From NCBI RefSeq assembly GCF_051014685.1, contig NW_027478873.1:310001-374000 (forward strand): DNA of 64,000 nt. Reading direction: 5' to 3'. The translations under genes were made by a program, and so were the position numbers. The notes under the pieces are model-generated. The model was not told the DNA's origin. It did not search any database and saw only the letters and a list, made by a program, of their open reading frames with translations. Position 1 is the stretch's first letter; each line of letters begins with the position of its first letter. The stretch comes from Ptiloglossa arizonensis. Its lineage: Eukaryota; Arthropoda; Insecta; Hymenoptera; Colletidae. Of this stretch, positions 23,684 to 35,076 are shown in pieces.

Positions 23684-26600
23684 AACTCCCATATCACGCG
23701 AACGGATTGACGAGCTCGAGAAATTCCTGTTGCATCTGAAAGCAGAAACTCGCCCGATTACAACGGGATGTGCATTTTTGCCCTAGGCCATAGTAGTTAT
23801 TGGTTTCGAGTATAAGACATGCGAAAATTTTGATGGTTTCTCAACCATTCCTTAACTTCAAACTCCTATATCTCGCGAACGGATTGACGAACTCGAGAAA
23901 TTCCTGTTGCATCTGAAAGTAGAAACTCGCCCGATTACAATGGTGTGTGCACGTTTCCCTTAGGCCATTCCAGTTATTGGTTTCGTGTATCAGACTTGCG
24001 AAATTTTTGATTGTTTCTCAACCATTCCTTAACTTCAAACTCCCATATCCCGCGAACGGATTGACGAACTCGAGAAATTCCTATTGCATCTGAAGGCAGA
24101 AACTCGCCCGATTACAATGGTGTGTGTACTTTTCCCCTAGGCCATTGCAGTTATTGGTTTCGAGTATCAGACTTGCGAAAACTTTGATGGTTTCTCAACC
24201 ATTCCTTAACTTCAAACTCCCATATCTGGCGAACGGATTGACGAACTCGAAAAATTCCTGTTGCATCTGAAAGTAGAAACTCGCCCGATTACAATGGTGT
24301 GTGTACTTTTCCCTTAGGCCATTCCAGTTATTGGTTTCGTGTATCAGACTTGCGAAATTTTGGATTGCTTCTCAACCATTCCTTAACTTCAAACTCCCAT
24401 ATCTCGCGAACGGATTGACGAACTCGAGATATTCCTATTGCATCTGAAGGCAGAAACTCGCCCGATTACAATGGTGTGTGTACTTTTCCCCTAGGCCATT
24501 GCAGTTATTGGTTTCGAGTATCAGACTTTCGAAAACTTTGATGGTTTCTCAACCATTCCTTAACTTCAAACTCCCATATCTCGCGAACGGATTGACGAAC
24601 TCGAAAAATTCCTGTTGCATCTGAAAGTAGAAACTTGCCCGATTGCAATGGTGTGTGTACTTTTCCCCTAGGCCATTCCAGTTAATGGTTTCGAGTATCA
24701 GACTTGCGAAAATTTTGATGGTTTCTCAACCATTCCATAACTTCAAACTCCCATATCACGCGAGCGGATTGACGAACTCGAGAAATTCCTGTTGCATCTG
24801 AAAGTAGAAACTTGCCCGATTGCAATGGTGTGTGTACTTTTCCCCTAGGCCATTGCAGTTATTGGTTTCGAGTATCAGACTTGCGAAAACTTTGATGGTT
24901 TCTCAACCATTCCTCAATTTCAAACTCGCATATCTCGCGAACGGATTGACGAACTCGAGAAATTCCTCTTGCATCTGAAAGCAGAAACTCGCCCGATTAC
25001 AACGGTATTTGTATTTTTCCCCTAGGCCATTGCAGTTATTGCTTTCGAGTATCAGACTTGCGAAAACTTTGATGGTTTCTCAACCATTCCTTAACTTCAA
25101 ACTCCCATATCTCGCGAACGGATTGACGAACTCGAGAAATTCCTGTTGCATCTGAAAGCAGAAACTCGCCCGATTACAACGGTTTGTGCATTTTTGCCCT
25201 AGGCCATAGTAGTTATTGGTTTCAAGTATCAGATTCCGAAAATTTTGATGGTTTCCCAACCATTCCTCAATTTCAAACTCGCATATCTCGCGAACGGATT
25301 GACGAACTCGAGAAATTCCTGTTGCATCTGAAAGCAGAAACTCGCCCGATTACAAAGGTGTGTGTACTTTTCCCCTAGGCCATTGCAGTTATTGGTTTCG
25401 AGTATCAGACTTGCGAAAACTTTGATGGTTTCTCAACCATTCCTCAATTTCAAACTCGCATATCTCGCGAACGGATTGACGAACTCGAGAAATTCCTGTT
25501 GCATCTGAAAGCAGAAACTCGCCCGATTACAACGGTATTTGTATTTTTCCCCTAGGCCATTGTAGTTATTGCTTTGGAGTATCAGACATGCGAAAACTTT
25601 GATGGTTTCTCAACCATTCCTTAACTTCAAACTCCCATATCTCGCGAACGGATTGACGAACTCGAGAAATTCCTGTTGCATCTGAAAGTAGAAACTAGCC
25701 CGATTACAGCGGTGTGTGTACTTTTCCCTTAGGCCATTCCAGTTATTGGTTTCGTGTATCAGACTTGCGAAATTTTTGATTGTTTCTCAACCATTCCTTA
25801 ACTTCAAACTCCCATATCTCGCGAACGGATTGACGAACTCGAGAAATTCCTATTGCATCTGAAGGCAGAAACTCGCCCGATTACAATGGTGTGTGTACTT
25901 TTCCCCTAGGCCATTGCAGTTATTGGTTTCGAGTATCAGACTTGCGAAAACTTTGATGGTTTCTCAACCATTCCTCAATTTCAAACTCGCATATCTCGCG
26001 AACGGATTGACGAACTCGAGAAATTCCTGTTGCATCTGAAAGCAGAAACTCGCCCGATTACAACGGTATTTGTATTTTTCCCCTAGGCCATTGTAGTTAT
26101 TGCTTTGGAGTATCAGACATGCGAAAACTTTGATGGTTTCTCAACCATTCCTTAACTTCAAACTCCCATATCTCGCGAACGGATTGACGAACTCGAGAAA
26201 TTCCTGTTGCATCTGAAAGTAGAAACTAGCCCGATTACAGTGGTGTGTGTACTTTTCCCTTAGGCCATTCCAGTTATTGGTTTCGTGTATCAGACTTGCG
26301 AAATTTTTGATTGTTTCTCAACCATTCCTTAACTTCAAACTCCCATATCTCGCGAACGGATTGACGAACTCGAGAAATTCCTATTGTATTTGAAGGTAGA
26401 AACTCGCCCGATTACAATGGTGTGTGTACTTTTCCCCTAGGCCATTGCAGTTATTGGTCTCGAGTATCAGACTTGCGAAAACTTTGATGGTTTCTCAACC
26501 ATTCCTCAATTTCAAACTCGCATATCTCGCGAACGGATTGACGAACTCGAGAAATTCCTGTTGCATCTGAAAGCAGAAACTCGCCCGATTACAACGGTAT

Positions 26601-29600
26601 TTGTATTTTTCCCCTAGGCCATTGTAGTTATAGCTTTGGAGTATCAGACATGCGAAAACTTTGATGGTTTCTCAACCATTCCTTAACTTCAAACTCCCAT
26701 ATCTCGCGAACGGATTGACGAACTCGAGAAATTCCTGTTGCATCTGAAAGCAGAAACTCGCCTTATTACAACGGTATTTGTATTTTTCCCCTAGGCCATT
26801 GTAGTTATTGCTTTGGAGTATCAGACATGCGAAAACTTTGATGGTTTCTCAACCATTCCTTAACTTCAAACTCCCATATCTCGCGAACGGATTGACGAAC
26901 TCGAGAAATTCCTATTGTATTTGAAGGTAGAAACTCGCCCGATTACAATGGTGTGTGTACTTTTCCCCTAGGCCATTGCAGTTATTGGTCTCGAGTATCA
27001 GACTTGCGAAAACATTGATGGTTTCACAACCATTCCTTAACTTCAAACTCCCATATCTCGAGAACGGATTGACGAACTCGAGAAATTCCTATTGTATTTG
27101 AAGGTAGAAACTCGCCCGATTACAATGGTGTGTGTACTTTTCCCCTAGGCCATTGCAGTTATTGGTCTCGAGTATCAGACTTGCGAAAACTTTGATGGTT
27201 TCTCAACCATTCCTTAACTTCAAACTCCCATATCTCGCGAACGGATTGACGAACTCGAGAAATTCCTGTTGCATCTGAAAGCAGAAACTCGCCCGATTAC
27301 AACGGGATGTGCATTTTTGCCCTAGGCCATAGTAGTTATTGATTTCGAGTATAAGACATGCGAAAATTTTGATGGTGTCTCAAACACTCCTTAAATTCAA
27401 ACTCCCATATCTCGCGAACGGATTGACGAACTCGAGAAATTCCTGTTGCATCTGAAAGCAGAAACTCGCCCGAATACAACGGTTTGTGCATTTTTGCCCT
27501 AGGCCATAGTAGTTATTGATTTCGAGTATAAGACATGCGAAAATTTTAATGGTGTCTCAACCACTCCTTAATTTCAAACTCCCATATCTCGCGAACGGAT
27601 TGACGAACTCGAGAAATTCCTGTTGCATCTGAAAGCAGAAACTCGCCCTATTACAACGGTATTTGTATTTTTCCCCTAGGCCATTGCAGTTATTGCTTTC
27701 GAGTATCAGACTTGCGAAAATTTTGATGGTTTCTCAACCGTTCCTCAATTTCAAACTCGCATATCTCGCGAACGGATTGACGAACTCGAGAAATTCCTGT
27801 TGCATCTGAAAGCAGAAACTCGCCCGATTACAACGATGTGTTCTTTTCCCCTAGGCCATTGCAGTTATTGGTTTCGAGTATCAGACTTGCGAAAACTTTG
27901 ATGGTTTCTCAACCATTCCTCAATTTCAAACTCGCATATCTCGCGAACGGATTGACGAACTCGAGAAATTCCTGTTGCATCTGAAAGCAGAAACTCGCCC
28001 GATTACAACGATGTGTTCTTTTCCCCTAGGCCATTGCAGTTATTGGTTTCGAGTATCAGACTTGCGAAAACTTTGATGGTTTCTCAACCATTCCTCAATT
28101 TCAAACTCGCATATCTCGCGAACGGATTGACGAACTCGAGAAATTCCTGTTGCATCTGAAAGCAGAAACTCGCCCGATTACAACGGTATTTGTATTTTTC
28201 CCCTAGGCCATTGCAGTTATTGCTTTCGAGTATCAGACTTGCGAAAACTTTGATGGTTTCTCAACCATTCCTTAACTTCAAACTCCCATATCTCGCGAAC
28301 GGATTGACGAACTCGAGAAATTCCTGTTGCATCTGAAAGCAGAAACTCGCCCGATTACAACGGTTTGTGCATTTTTGCCCTAGGCCATAGTAGTTATTGG
28401 TTTCAAGTATCAGATTCCGAAAATTTTGATGGTTTCCCAACCATTCCTCAATTTCAAACTCGCATATCTCGCGAACGGATTGACGAACTCGAGAAATTCC
28501 TGTTGCATCTGAAAGCAGAAACTCGCCCGATTACAACGGTGTGTGTACTTTTCCCCTAGGCCATTGCAGTTATTGGTTTCGAGTATCAGACTTGCGAAAA
28601 CTTTGATGGTTTCTCAACCATTCCTCAATTTCAAACTCGCATATCTCGCGAACGGATTGACGAACTCGAGAAATTCCTGTTGCATCTGAAAGCAGAAACT
28701 CGCCCGATTACAACGGTATTTGTATTTTTCCCCTAGGCCATTGTAGTTATTGCTTTGGAGTATCAGACATGCAAAAACTTTGATGGTTTCTCAACCATTC
28801 CTTAACTTCAAACTCCCATATCTCGCGAATGGATTGACGAACTCGAGAAATTCCTGTTGCATCTGAAAGTAGAAACTCGCCCGATTACAATGGTGTGTGT
28901 ACTTTTCCCCTAGGCCATTGCAGTTATTGGTCTCGAGTATCAGACTTGCGAAAACTTTGATGGTTTCTCAACCATTCCTCAATTTCAAACTCGCATATCT
29001 CGCGAACGGATTGACGAACTCGAGAAATTCCTGTTGCATCTGAGAGCAGAAACTCGCCCGATTACAACGGTATTTGTATTTTTCCCCTAGGCCATTGTAG
29101 TTATTGCTTTGGAGTATCAGACATGCGAAAACTTTGATGGTTTCTCAACCATTCCTTAACTTCAAACTCCCATATCTCGCGAACGGATTGACGAACTCGA
29201 GAAATTCCTGTTGCATCTGAAAGCAGAAACTCGCCCGATTACAACGGTACTTGTATTTTTCCCCTAGGCCATTGTAGTTATTGCTTTGGAGTATCAGACA
29301 TGCGAAAACTTTGATGGTTTCTCAACCATTCCTTAACTTCAAACTCCCATACCTCGCGAACGGATTGACGAACTCGAGAAATTCCTGTTGCATCTGAAAG
29401 TAGAAACTAGCCCGATTACAGTGGTGTGTGTACTTTTCCCTTAGGCCATTCCAGTTATTGGTTTCGTGTATCAGACTTGCGAAATTTTTGATTGTTTCTC
29501 AACCATTCCTTAACTTCAAACTCCCATATCTCGCGAACGGATTGACGAACTCGAGAAATTCCTATTGTATTTGAAGGTAGAAACTCGCCCGATTACAATG

Positions 29601-31996
29601 GTGTGTGTACTTTTCCCCTAGGCCATTGCAGTTATTGGTCTCGAGTATCAGACTTGCGAAAACTTTGATGGTTTCTCAACCATTCCTCAATTTCAAACTC
29701 GCATATCTCGCGAACGGATTGACGAACTCGAGAAATTCCTGTTGCATCTGAAAGCAGAAACTCGCCCGATTACAACGGTATTTGTATTTTTCCCCTAGGC
29801 CATTGTAGTTATTGCTTTGGAGTATCAGACATGCGAAAACTTTGATGGTTTCTCAACCATTCCTTAACTTCAAACTCCCATATCTCGCGAACGGATTGAC
29901 GAACTCGAGAAATTCCTGTTGCATCTGAAAGCAGAAACTCGCCCTATTACAACGGTATTTGTATTTTTCCCCTAGGCCATTGTAGTTATTGCTTTGGAGT
30001 ATCAGACATGCGAAAACTTTGATGGTTTCTCAACCATTCCTTAACTTCAAACTCCCATATCTCGCGAACGGATTGACGAACTCGAGAAATTCCTATTGAA
30101 TTTGAAGGTAGAAACTCGCCCGATTACAATGGTGTGTGTACTTTTCCCCTAGGCCATTGCAGTTATTGGTCTCGAGTATCAGACTTGCGAAAACTTTGAT
30201 GGTTTCACAACCATTCCTTAACTTCAAACTCCCATATCTCGTGAACGGAATGACGAACTCGAGAAATTCCTGTTGCATCTGAAAGTGGAAACTCGCCCGA
30301 TTACAACGGGATGTGCATTTTTGCCCTAGGCCATAGTAGTTATTGATTTCGAGTATAAGACATGCGAAAATTTTGATGGTGTCTCAACCACTCCTTAAAT
30401 TCAAACTCCCATATCTCGCGAACGGATTGACGAACTCGAGAAATTCCTGTTGCATCTGAAAGCAGAAACTCGCCCGATTACAACGGTATTTGTATCTTTC
30501 CCCTAGGCCATTGCAGTTATTGGTTTCGAGTATCAGACTTGCGAAAATTTTGATGGTTTCTCAACCGTTCCTCAATTTCAAACTCGCATATCTCGCGAAC
30601 GGATTGACGAACTCAAGAAATTCCTGTTGCATCTGAAAGCAGAAACTCGCCCGATTACAACGATGTGTTCTTTTCCCCTAGGCCATTGCAGTTATTGGTT
30701 TCGAGTATCAGACTTGCGAAAACTTTGATGGTTTCTCAAACATTCCTCAATTTCAAACTAGCATATCTCGCGAACGGATTGACGAACTCGAGAAATTCCT
30801 GTTGCATCTGAAAGCAGAAACTCGCCCGGTTACGACGATGTGTTCTTTTCCCCTAGGCCATTGCAGTTATTGGTTTCGAGTATCAGACTTGCGAAAACTT
30901 TGATGGTTTCTCAACCATTCCTCAATTTCAAACTCGCATATCTCGCGAACGGATTGACGAACTCGAGAAATTCCTGTTGCATCTGAAAGCAGAAACTCGC
31001 CCGATTACAACGGTATTTGTATTTTTCCCCTAGGCCATTGCAGTTATTGCTTTCGAGTATCAGACTTGCGAAAACTTTGATGGTTTCTCAACCATTCCTT
31101 AACTTCAAACTCCCATATCTCGCGAACGGATTGACGAACTCGAGAAATTCCTGTTGCATCTGAAAGCAGAAACTCGCCCGATTACAATGGTGTGTGTACT
31201 TTTCCCTTAGGCCATTGCAGTTATTGGTTTCGAGTATCAGATTCCGAAAATTTTGATGGTTTCTCAACCATTCCTTAACTTCAAACTCCCATATCTCCCG
31301 AACGGATTGACGAACTCGAGAAATTCCTGTTGCATCTGAAAGCAGAAACTCGCCCGAATACAACGGTTTGTGCATTTTTGCCCTAGGCCATAGTAGTTAT
31401 TGGTTTCGAGTATCAGATTCCGAAAATTTTGATGGTTTCTCAACCATTCCTCAATTTCAAACTCGCATATCTCGCGAACGGATTGACGAACTCGAGATAT
31501 TCCTGTTGCATCTGAAAGTAGAAACTCGCCCGATTACAATGGTGTGTGTACTTTTCCCTTAGACCATTCCAGTTATTGGTTTCGTGTATCAGACTTGCGA
31601 AATTTTTGATTGTTTCTCAACCATTCCTTAACTTCAATCTCCCATATCTCGCGAACGGATGGACGAACTCGAGAAATTCCTATTGCATCTGAAGGCAGAA
31701 ACTCGCCCGATTACAATGGTGTGTGTGCTTTTCCCCTAGGCCATTGCAGTTATTGGTTTCGAGCATCAGACTTGCGAAAACTTTGATGGTTTCTCAACCA
31801 TTCCTTAACTTCAAACTCCCATATCTCGCGAACGGATTGACGAACTCGAAAAATTCCTGTTGCATCTGAAAGTAGAAACTTGCCCGATTACAATGGTGTT
31901 TGTACTTTTCCCCTAGGCCATTCCAGTTAATGGTTTCGAGTATCAGACTTGCGAAAATTTTGATGGTTTCTCAACCATTCCATAACTTCAAACTCC
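23684..31996 (+). repeat. Region A satellite between LTR copies 2 and 3
   Basis: About 47 monomers, no other element. It begins with the post-LTR monomers (GATTGCTTC, CTCGAAAAATTCC, CTTGCCCGATTGC), passes at about 25.2 kb into the standard GGTTTGTGC, GGTGTGTGT, GGTATTTG module, has a full GGGATGTGC to GGTGTGTGT run at 27.3-28.6 kb resembling the 16-mer, and from about 30.1 kb repeats the pre-LTR sequence of 21.2-22.3 kb, including GTTTCACAACC and GCCCGGTTAC variants. Confidence 0.75.
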
Positions 31997-32080
31997 TGTG
32001 GCGGCACTACCCACGCTTGCCACCAGAGGGAAACTCACCACCAACCGTTTCCCGCAAGTTCCCGTACCTGCTGCGATCGC

Positions 32081-32088
32081 TATATATA
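32081..32088 (+). promoter_or_regulatory. TATA box of LTR copy 3
   Basis: TATATATA after an intact GCGATCGC, 34 bp upstream of the ribozyme cut site at A32122. Confidence 0.5.
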
Positions 32089-32117
32089 CGACCTCTTACC
32101 GATCTTCCAATGTCCCG

Positions 32118-32184
32118 GCGTATAAGGCAGGGCCTGCAAGGATGCCTTACTGACGAGTCCACTAACAGGACCGGGATGAAACGC
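32118..32184 (+). ncRNA. Type III hammerhead ribozyme, copy 3 (loops altered)
   Basis: Stem III 32118-32121 with 32181-32184, cut after A32122, stem I 32123-32129 with 32143-32149, CUGACGA 32150-32156, stem II GUCC 32157-32160 with GGAU 32174-32177, GAAA 32178-32181. Core and stems are intact. One substitution in loop I and one in loop II cut the loop-loop complementarity to 8 of 11. The loop II change also creates GGAC, which could pair with GUCC as an alternative stem II but would leave six unpaired bases before GAAA. Confidence 0.85.
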
Positions 32185-32247
32185 TTATCCCCACTCCTTT
32201 TCCTATTTCCGTTCTCTCCTACCTTAAACATCTTATTAGAGCCGCCA

Positions 32248-32961
32248 AACTCCCATATCACGCGAACGGATTGACGAGCTCGAGAAATTCCTGTTGCATC
32301 TGAAAGCAGAAACTCGCCCGATTACAACGGGATGTGCATTTTTGCCCTAGGCCATAGTAGTTATTGGTTTCGAGTATAAGACATGCGAAAATTTTGATGG
32401 TTTCTCAACCATTCCTTAACTTCAAACTCCCATATCTCGCGAACGGATTGACGTATTTGAGAAATTCCTGTTGCATCTGAAAGCAGAAACTCGCCCGATT
32501 ACAACGGTATTTGTATTTTTCCGCTAGGCCATTGTAGTTATTGCTTTCGAGTATCAGACATGCGAAAACTTTGATGGTTTCTCAACCATTCCTTAACCTC
32601 AAACTCCCATATCTCGCGAACGGATTGACGAACTCGAGAAATTCCTGTTGCATCTGAAAGTAGAAACTCGCCCGATTACAATGGTGTGTGTACTTTTCCC
32701 TTAGACCATTCCAGTTATTGGTTTCGTGTATCAGACTTGCGAAATTTTTGATTGTTTCTCAACCATTCCTTAACTTCAATCTCCCATATCTCGCGAACGG
32801 ATTGACGAACTCGAGAAATTCCTATTGGATCTGAAAGTAGAAACTTGCCCGATTACAATGGTGTTTGTACTTTTCCCCTAGGCCATTCCAGTTAATGGTT
32901 TCGAGTATCAGACTTGCGAAAATTTTGATGGTTTCTCAACCATTCCATAACTTCAAACTCC
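32248..32961 (+). repeat. Four monomers between LTR copies 3 and 4
   Basis: Satellite only. Contains an unusual monomer with TTGACGTATTTGAG at about 32449 and TTTTTCCGCTAGGCC, which loses the CCTAGG site; a related monomer (GACGAATTTGAG, CCGCTAGG) follows LTR copy 5 at about 34733. Also a monomer with CCTATTGGATCTG just before the next LTR. Confidence 0.8.
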
Positions 32962-33045
32962 TGTGGCGGCACTACCCACGCTTGCCACCAGAGGGAAACT
33001 CACCACCAACCGTTTCCCGCAAGTTCCCGTACCTGCTGCGATCGC

Positions 33046-33053
33046 TATATATA
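33046..33053 (+). promoter_or_regulatory. TATA box of LTR copy 4
   Basis: TATATATA after GCGATCGC, 34 bp upstream of the ribozyme cut site at A33087. Confidence 0.5.
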
Positions 33054-33082
33054 CGACCTCTTACCGATCTTCCAATGTCCCG

Positions 33083-33149
33083 GCGTATAAGGCAGGGCCT
33101 GCTAGGATGCCTTACTGACGAGTCCACTAGCAGGCCCGGGATGAAACGC
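33083..33149 (+). ncRNA. Type III hammerhead ribozyme, copy 4 (core intact, loops fully complementary)
   Basis: Stem III 33083-33086 with 33146-33149, cut after A33087, stem I 33088-33094 with 33108-33114, CUGACGA 33115-33121, stem II GUCC 33122-33125 with GGAU 33139-33142, GAAA 33143-33146. Loop II here reads CUAGCAGGCCC, an exact 11-nt reverse complement of loop I GGGCCUGCUAG. That could be a loop-loop tertiary contact that speeds cleavage, or a competing hairpin that blocks the active fold. Confidence 0.88.
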
Positions 33150-33212
33150 TTATCCCCACTCCTTTTCCTATTTCCGTTCTCTCCTACCTTAAATATCTTA
33201 TTAGAGCCGCCA

Positions 33213-33748
33213 AACTCCCATATCACGCGAACGGATTGACGAACTCGAGAAATTCCTCTTGCATCTGAAAGCAGAAACTCGCCCGAATACAACGGTTTGT
33301 GCATTTTTGCCCTAGGCCATAGTAGTTATTGGTTTCGAGTATCAGATTCCGAAAATTTTGATGGTTTCTCAACCATTCCTCAATTTCAAACTCGCATATC
33401 TCGCGAACGGATTGACGAACTCGAGATATTCCTGTTGCATCTGAAAGTAGAAACTCGCCCGATTACAATGGTGTGTGTACTTTTCCCTTAGACCATTCCA
33501 GTTATTGGTTTCGTGTATCAGACTTGCGAAATTTTTGATAGTTTCTCAACCATTCCTTAACTTCAATCTCCCATATCTCGCGAACGGATTGACGAACTCG
33601 AGAAATTCCTATTGCATCTGAAAGTAGAAACTTGCCCGATTACAATGGTGTTTGTACTTTTCCCCTAGGCCATTCCAGTTAATGGTTTCGAGTATCAGAC
33701 TTGCGAAAATTTTGATGGTTTCTCAACCATTCCATAACTTAAAACTCC
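33213..33748 (+). repeat. Three monomers between LTR copies 4 and 5
   Basis: Satellite only. Includes the CCGAATACAACGG and GTATCAGATTCCG monomers that also precede copies 1-3, so the LTR travels with its usual neighbours. The interval is shorter than that between copies 3 and 4 by about one monomer. Confidence 0.8.
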
Positions 33749-33832
33749 TGTGGCGGCACTACCCACGCTTGCCACCAGAGGGAAACTCACCACCAACCGT
33801 TTCCCGCAAGTTCCCGTACCTGCTGCGATCAC

Positions 33833-33840
33833 TATATATA
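33833..33840 (+). promoter_or_regulatory. TATA box of LTR copy 5
   Basis: TATATATA, here preceded by GCGATCAC, so the upstream palindrome is broken. 34 bp upstream of the cut site at A33874. Confidence 0.45.
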
Positions 33841-33869
33841 CGACCTCTTACCGATCTTTCAATGTCCCG

Positions 33870-33936
33870 GCGTATAAGGCAGGGCCTGCTAGGATGCCTT
33901 ACTGACGAGTCCACTAGCAGGCCCGGGATGAAACGC
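33870..33936 (+). ncRNA. Type III hammerhead ribozyme, copy 5 (core intact, loops fully complementary)
   Basis: Stem III 33870-33873 with 33933-33936, cut after A33874, stem I 33875-33881 with 33895-33901, CUGACGA 33902-33908, stem II GUCC 33909-33912 with GGAU 33926-33929, GAAA 33930-33933. Same ribozyme sequence as copy 4, although the rest of this LTR has several changes. Confidence 0.88.
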
Positions 33937-33999
33937 TTATCCCCACTCCTTTTCCTATTTCCGTCCTCTCCTACCTTAAACATCTTATTAGAGCCGCCA

Positions 34000-34899
34000 A
34001 ACTCCCATATCACGCGAACGGATTGACGAACTCGAGAAATTCCTGTTGCATCTGAAAGTAGAAACTCCCCCGATTGGAATGGTGTGTGTACTTTTCCCCT
34101 AGGCCATTCCAGTTATTGGTTTCGAGTATCAGACTTGCGAAAATTTTGATGGTTTCTCAACCATTCCATAACTTCAAACTCCCATATCACGCGAACGGAT
34201 TGACGAACTCGAGGAATTCCTGTTGCATCTGAAAGCAGAAACTCGCCCGATTACAACGGTTTGTGCATTTTTGCCCTAGGCCATAGTAGTTATTGGTTTC
34301 GAGTATAAGACATGCGAAAACATTGATGGTTTCTCAACCATTCCTTAACTTCAAACTCCCATATCTCGCGAACGGATTGACGAACTCGAGAAATTCCTGT
34401 TGCATCTGAAAGTAGAAACTCCCCCGATTGGAATGGTGTGTGTACTTTTCCCCTAGGCCATTCCAGTTATTGGTTTCGAGTATCAGACTTGCGGAAATTT
34501 TGATGGTTTCTCAACCATTCCATAACTTCAAACTCCCATATATGCGAACGGATTGACGAACTCGAGAAATTCCTGTTGCATCTGAAAGCAGAAACTCGCC
34601 CGATTACAACGGGATGTGCATTTTTGCCCTAGGACATAGTAGTTATTGGTTTCGAGTATAAGACATGCGAAAATTTTGATGGTTTCTCAACCATTCCTTA
34701 ACTTCAAACTCCCATATCTCGCGAACGGACAGACGAATTTGAGAAATTCCTGTTGCATCTGAAAGCAGAAACTCGCCCGATTACAACGGTATTTGTATTT
34801 TTCCGCTAGGCCATTGTAGTTATTGCTTTCGAGTATCAGACATGCGAAAACTTTGATGGTTTCTCAACCATTCCTTAACTTCAAACTCCCATATCTCGC
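34000..34899 (+). repeat. Post-LTR satellite at the right end of region A
   Basis: Five monomers. Distinctive variants are CTCCCCCGATTGGAATGG (about 34063 and 34422), the ATATATGCGAACGG indel variant near 34540, and the CCGCTAGGCC monomer near 34800. No other element. Confidence 0.75.
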
Positions 34900-35076
34900 G
34901 AACGGATTGACGAGCTCGATCAATTCCTGTTGCATCTGAAAGTATAAACTCGCCCGATTACAAAGGTATGTGTATTTTTCCCCTAGGTCATTCCAGTTAT
35001 TCGATTCTAGCATCAGAATTGCGAAAACTTTGATGATTTCTCAACCATTCCTTAACTTCAAACTATCATATCTCGC
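34900..35076 (+). repeat. Outlier monomer with region C features
   Basis: This 177-bp monomer has GAGCTCGATCAATTCC, AAGTATAAACTCGCC, TTATTCGATTCTAGCATCAG and AGAATTGCGAAAAC. The box TTATTCG-TTCTAGCATCAGAATTGCG is characteristic of many region C monomers (for example near 43133 and 45620) and is not seen elsewhere in region A. It marks the A/B border. Confidence 0.7.

Larger units (their letters stand above)
22475..25215 (+). repeat. LTR-containing HOR block, copy 2
   Basis: Copy of the block at about 850-3590 (offset 21,625 bp), including LTR copy 2 at the same place. It also matches the block around LTR copy 3 at an offset of 8,564 bp; further left that alignment jumps to about 8,918 bp, so copy 3 has lost about two monomers relative to this one. 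Confidence 0.75.
31997..32247 (+). mobile_element. Solo LTR with hammerhead ribozyme, copy 3
   Basis: Same 251-bp element with AACTCC flanks at 31991-31996 and 32248-32253. Private changes lie in the ribozyme loops (GCAAGG for GCTAGG in loop I, AGGACC for AGGCCC in loop II). First of three LTRs packed within 2 kb; the next starts 965 bp downstream. Confidence 0.75.
32962..33212 (+). mobile_element. Solo LTR with hammerhead ribozyme, copy 4
   Basis: Same 251-bp element with AACTCC flanks at 32956-32961 and 33213-33218. It shares with copy 5 an A-to-G change in ribozyme loop II (CACTAGCAGG), so copies 4 and 5 come from one duplication. Private change AAATATC for AAACATC near the 3' end. Confidence 0.75.
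33749..33999 (+). mobile_element. Solo LTR with hammerhead ribozyme, copy 5
   Basis: Same 251-bp element with AACTCC flanks at 33743-33748 and 34000-34005. Most diverged copy: GCGATCAC for GCGATCGC upstream of the TATA box, CTTTCAATG for CTTCCAATG, and CCGTCCTC for CCGTTCTC; the left flank has CTTAAAACTCC for CTTCAAACTCC. Shares the loop II change with copy 4. Confidence 0.75.
1..34899 (+). repeat. Array region A: similar monomers, HOR blocks, ribozyme LTRs
   Basis: This part is built from a limited set of monomer types recognisable by their spacers: GGGATGTGC, GGTATTTG, CGATGTGTTC (often two in a row), GGTTTGTGC, GGTGTGTGT, and a type with CTATTGTATTTGAAGG. These recur in the same order many times, as in the 16-mer at 15.5-18.3 kb. 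The five ribozyme-bearing LTRs are all here. Nothing else interrupts the satellite. The right boundary is set at the outlier monomer starting at 34900. Confidence 0.8.
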
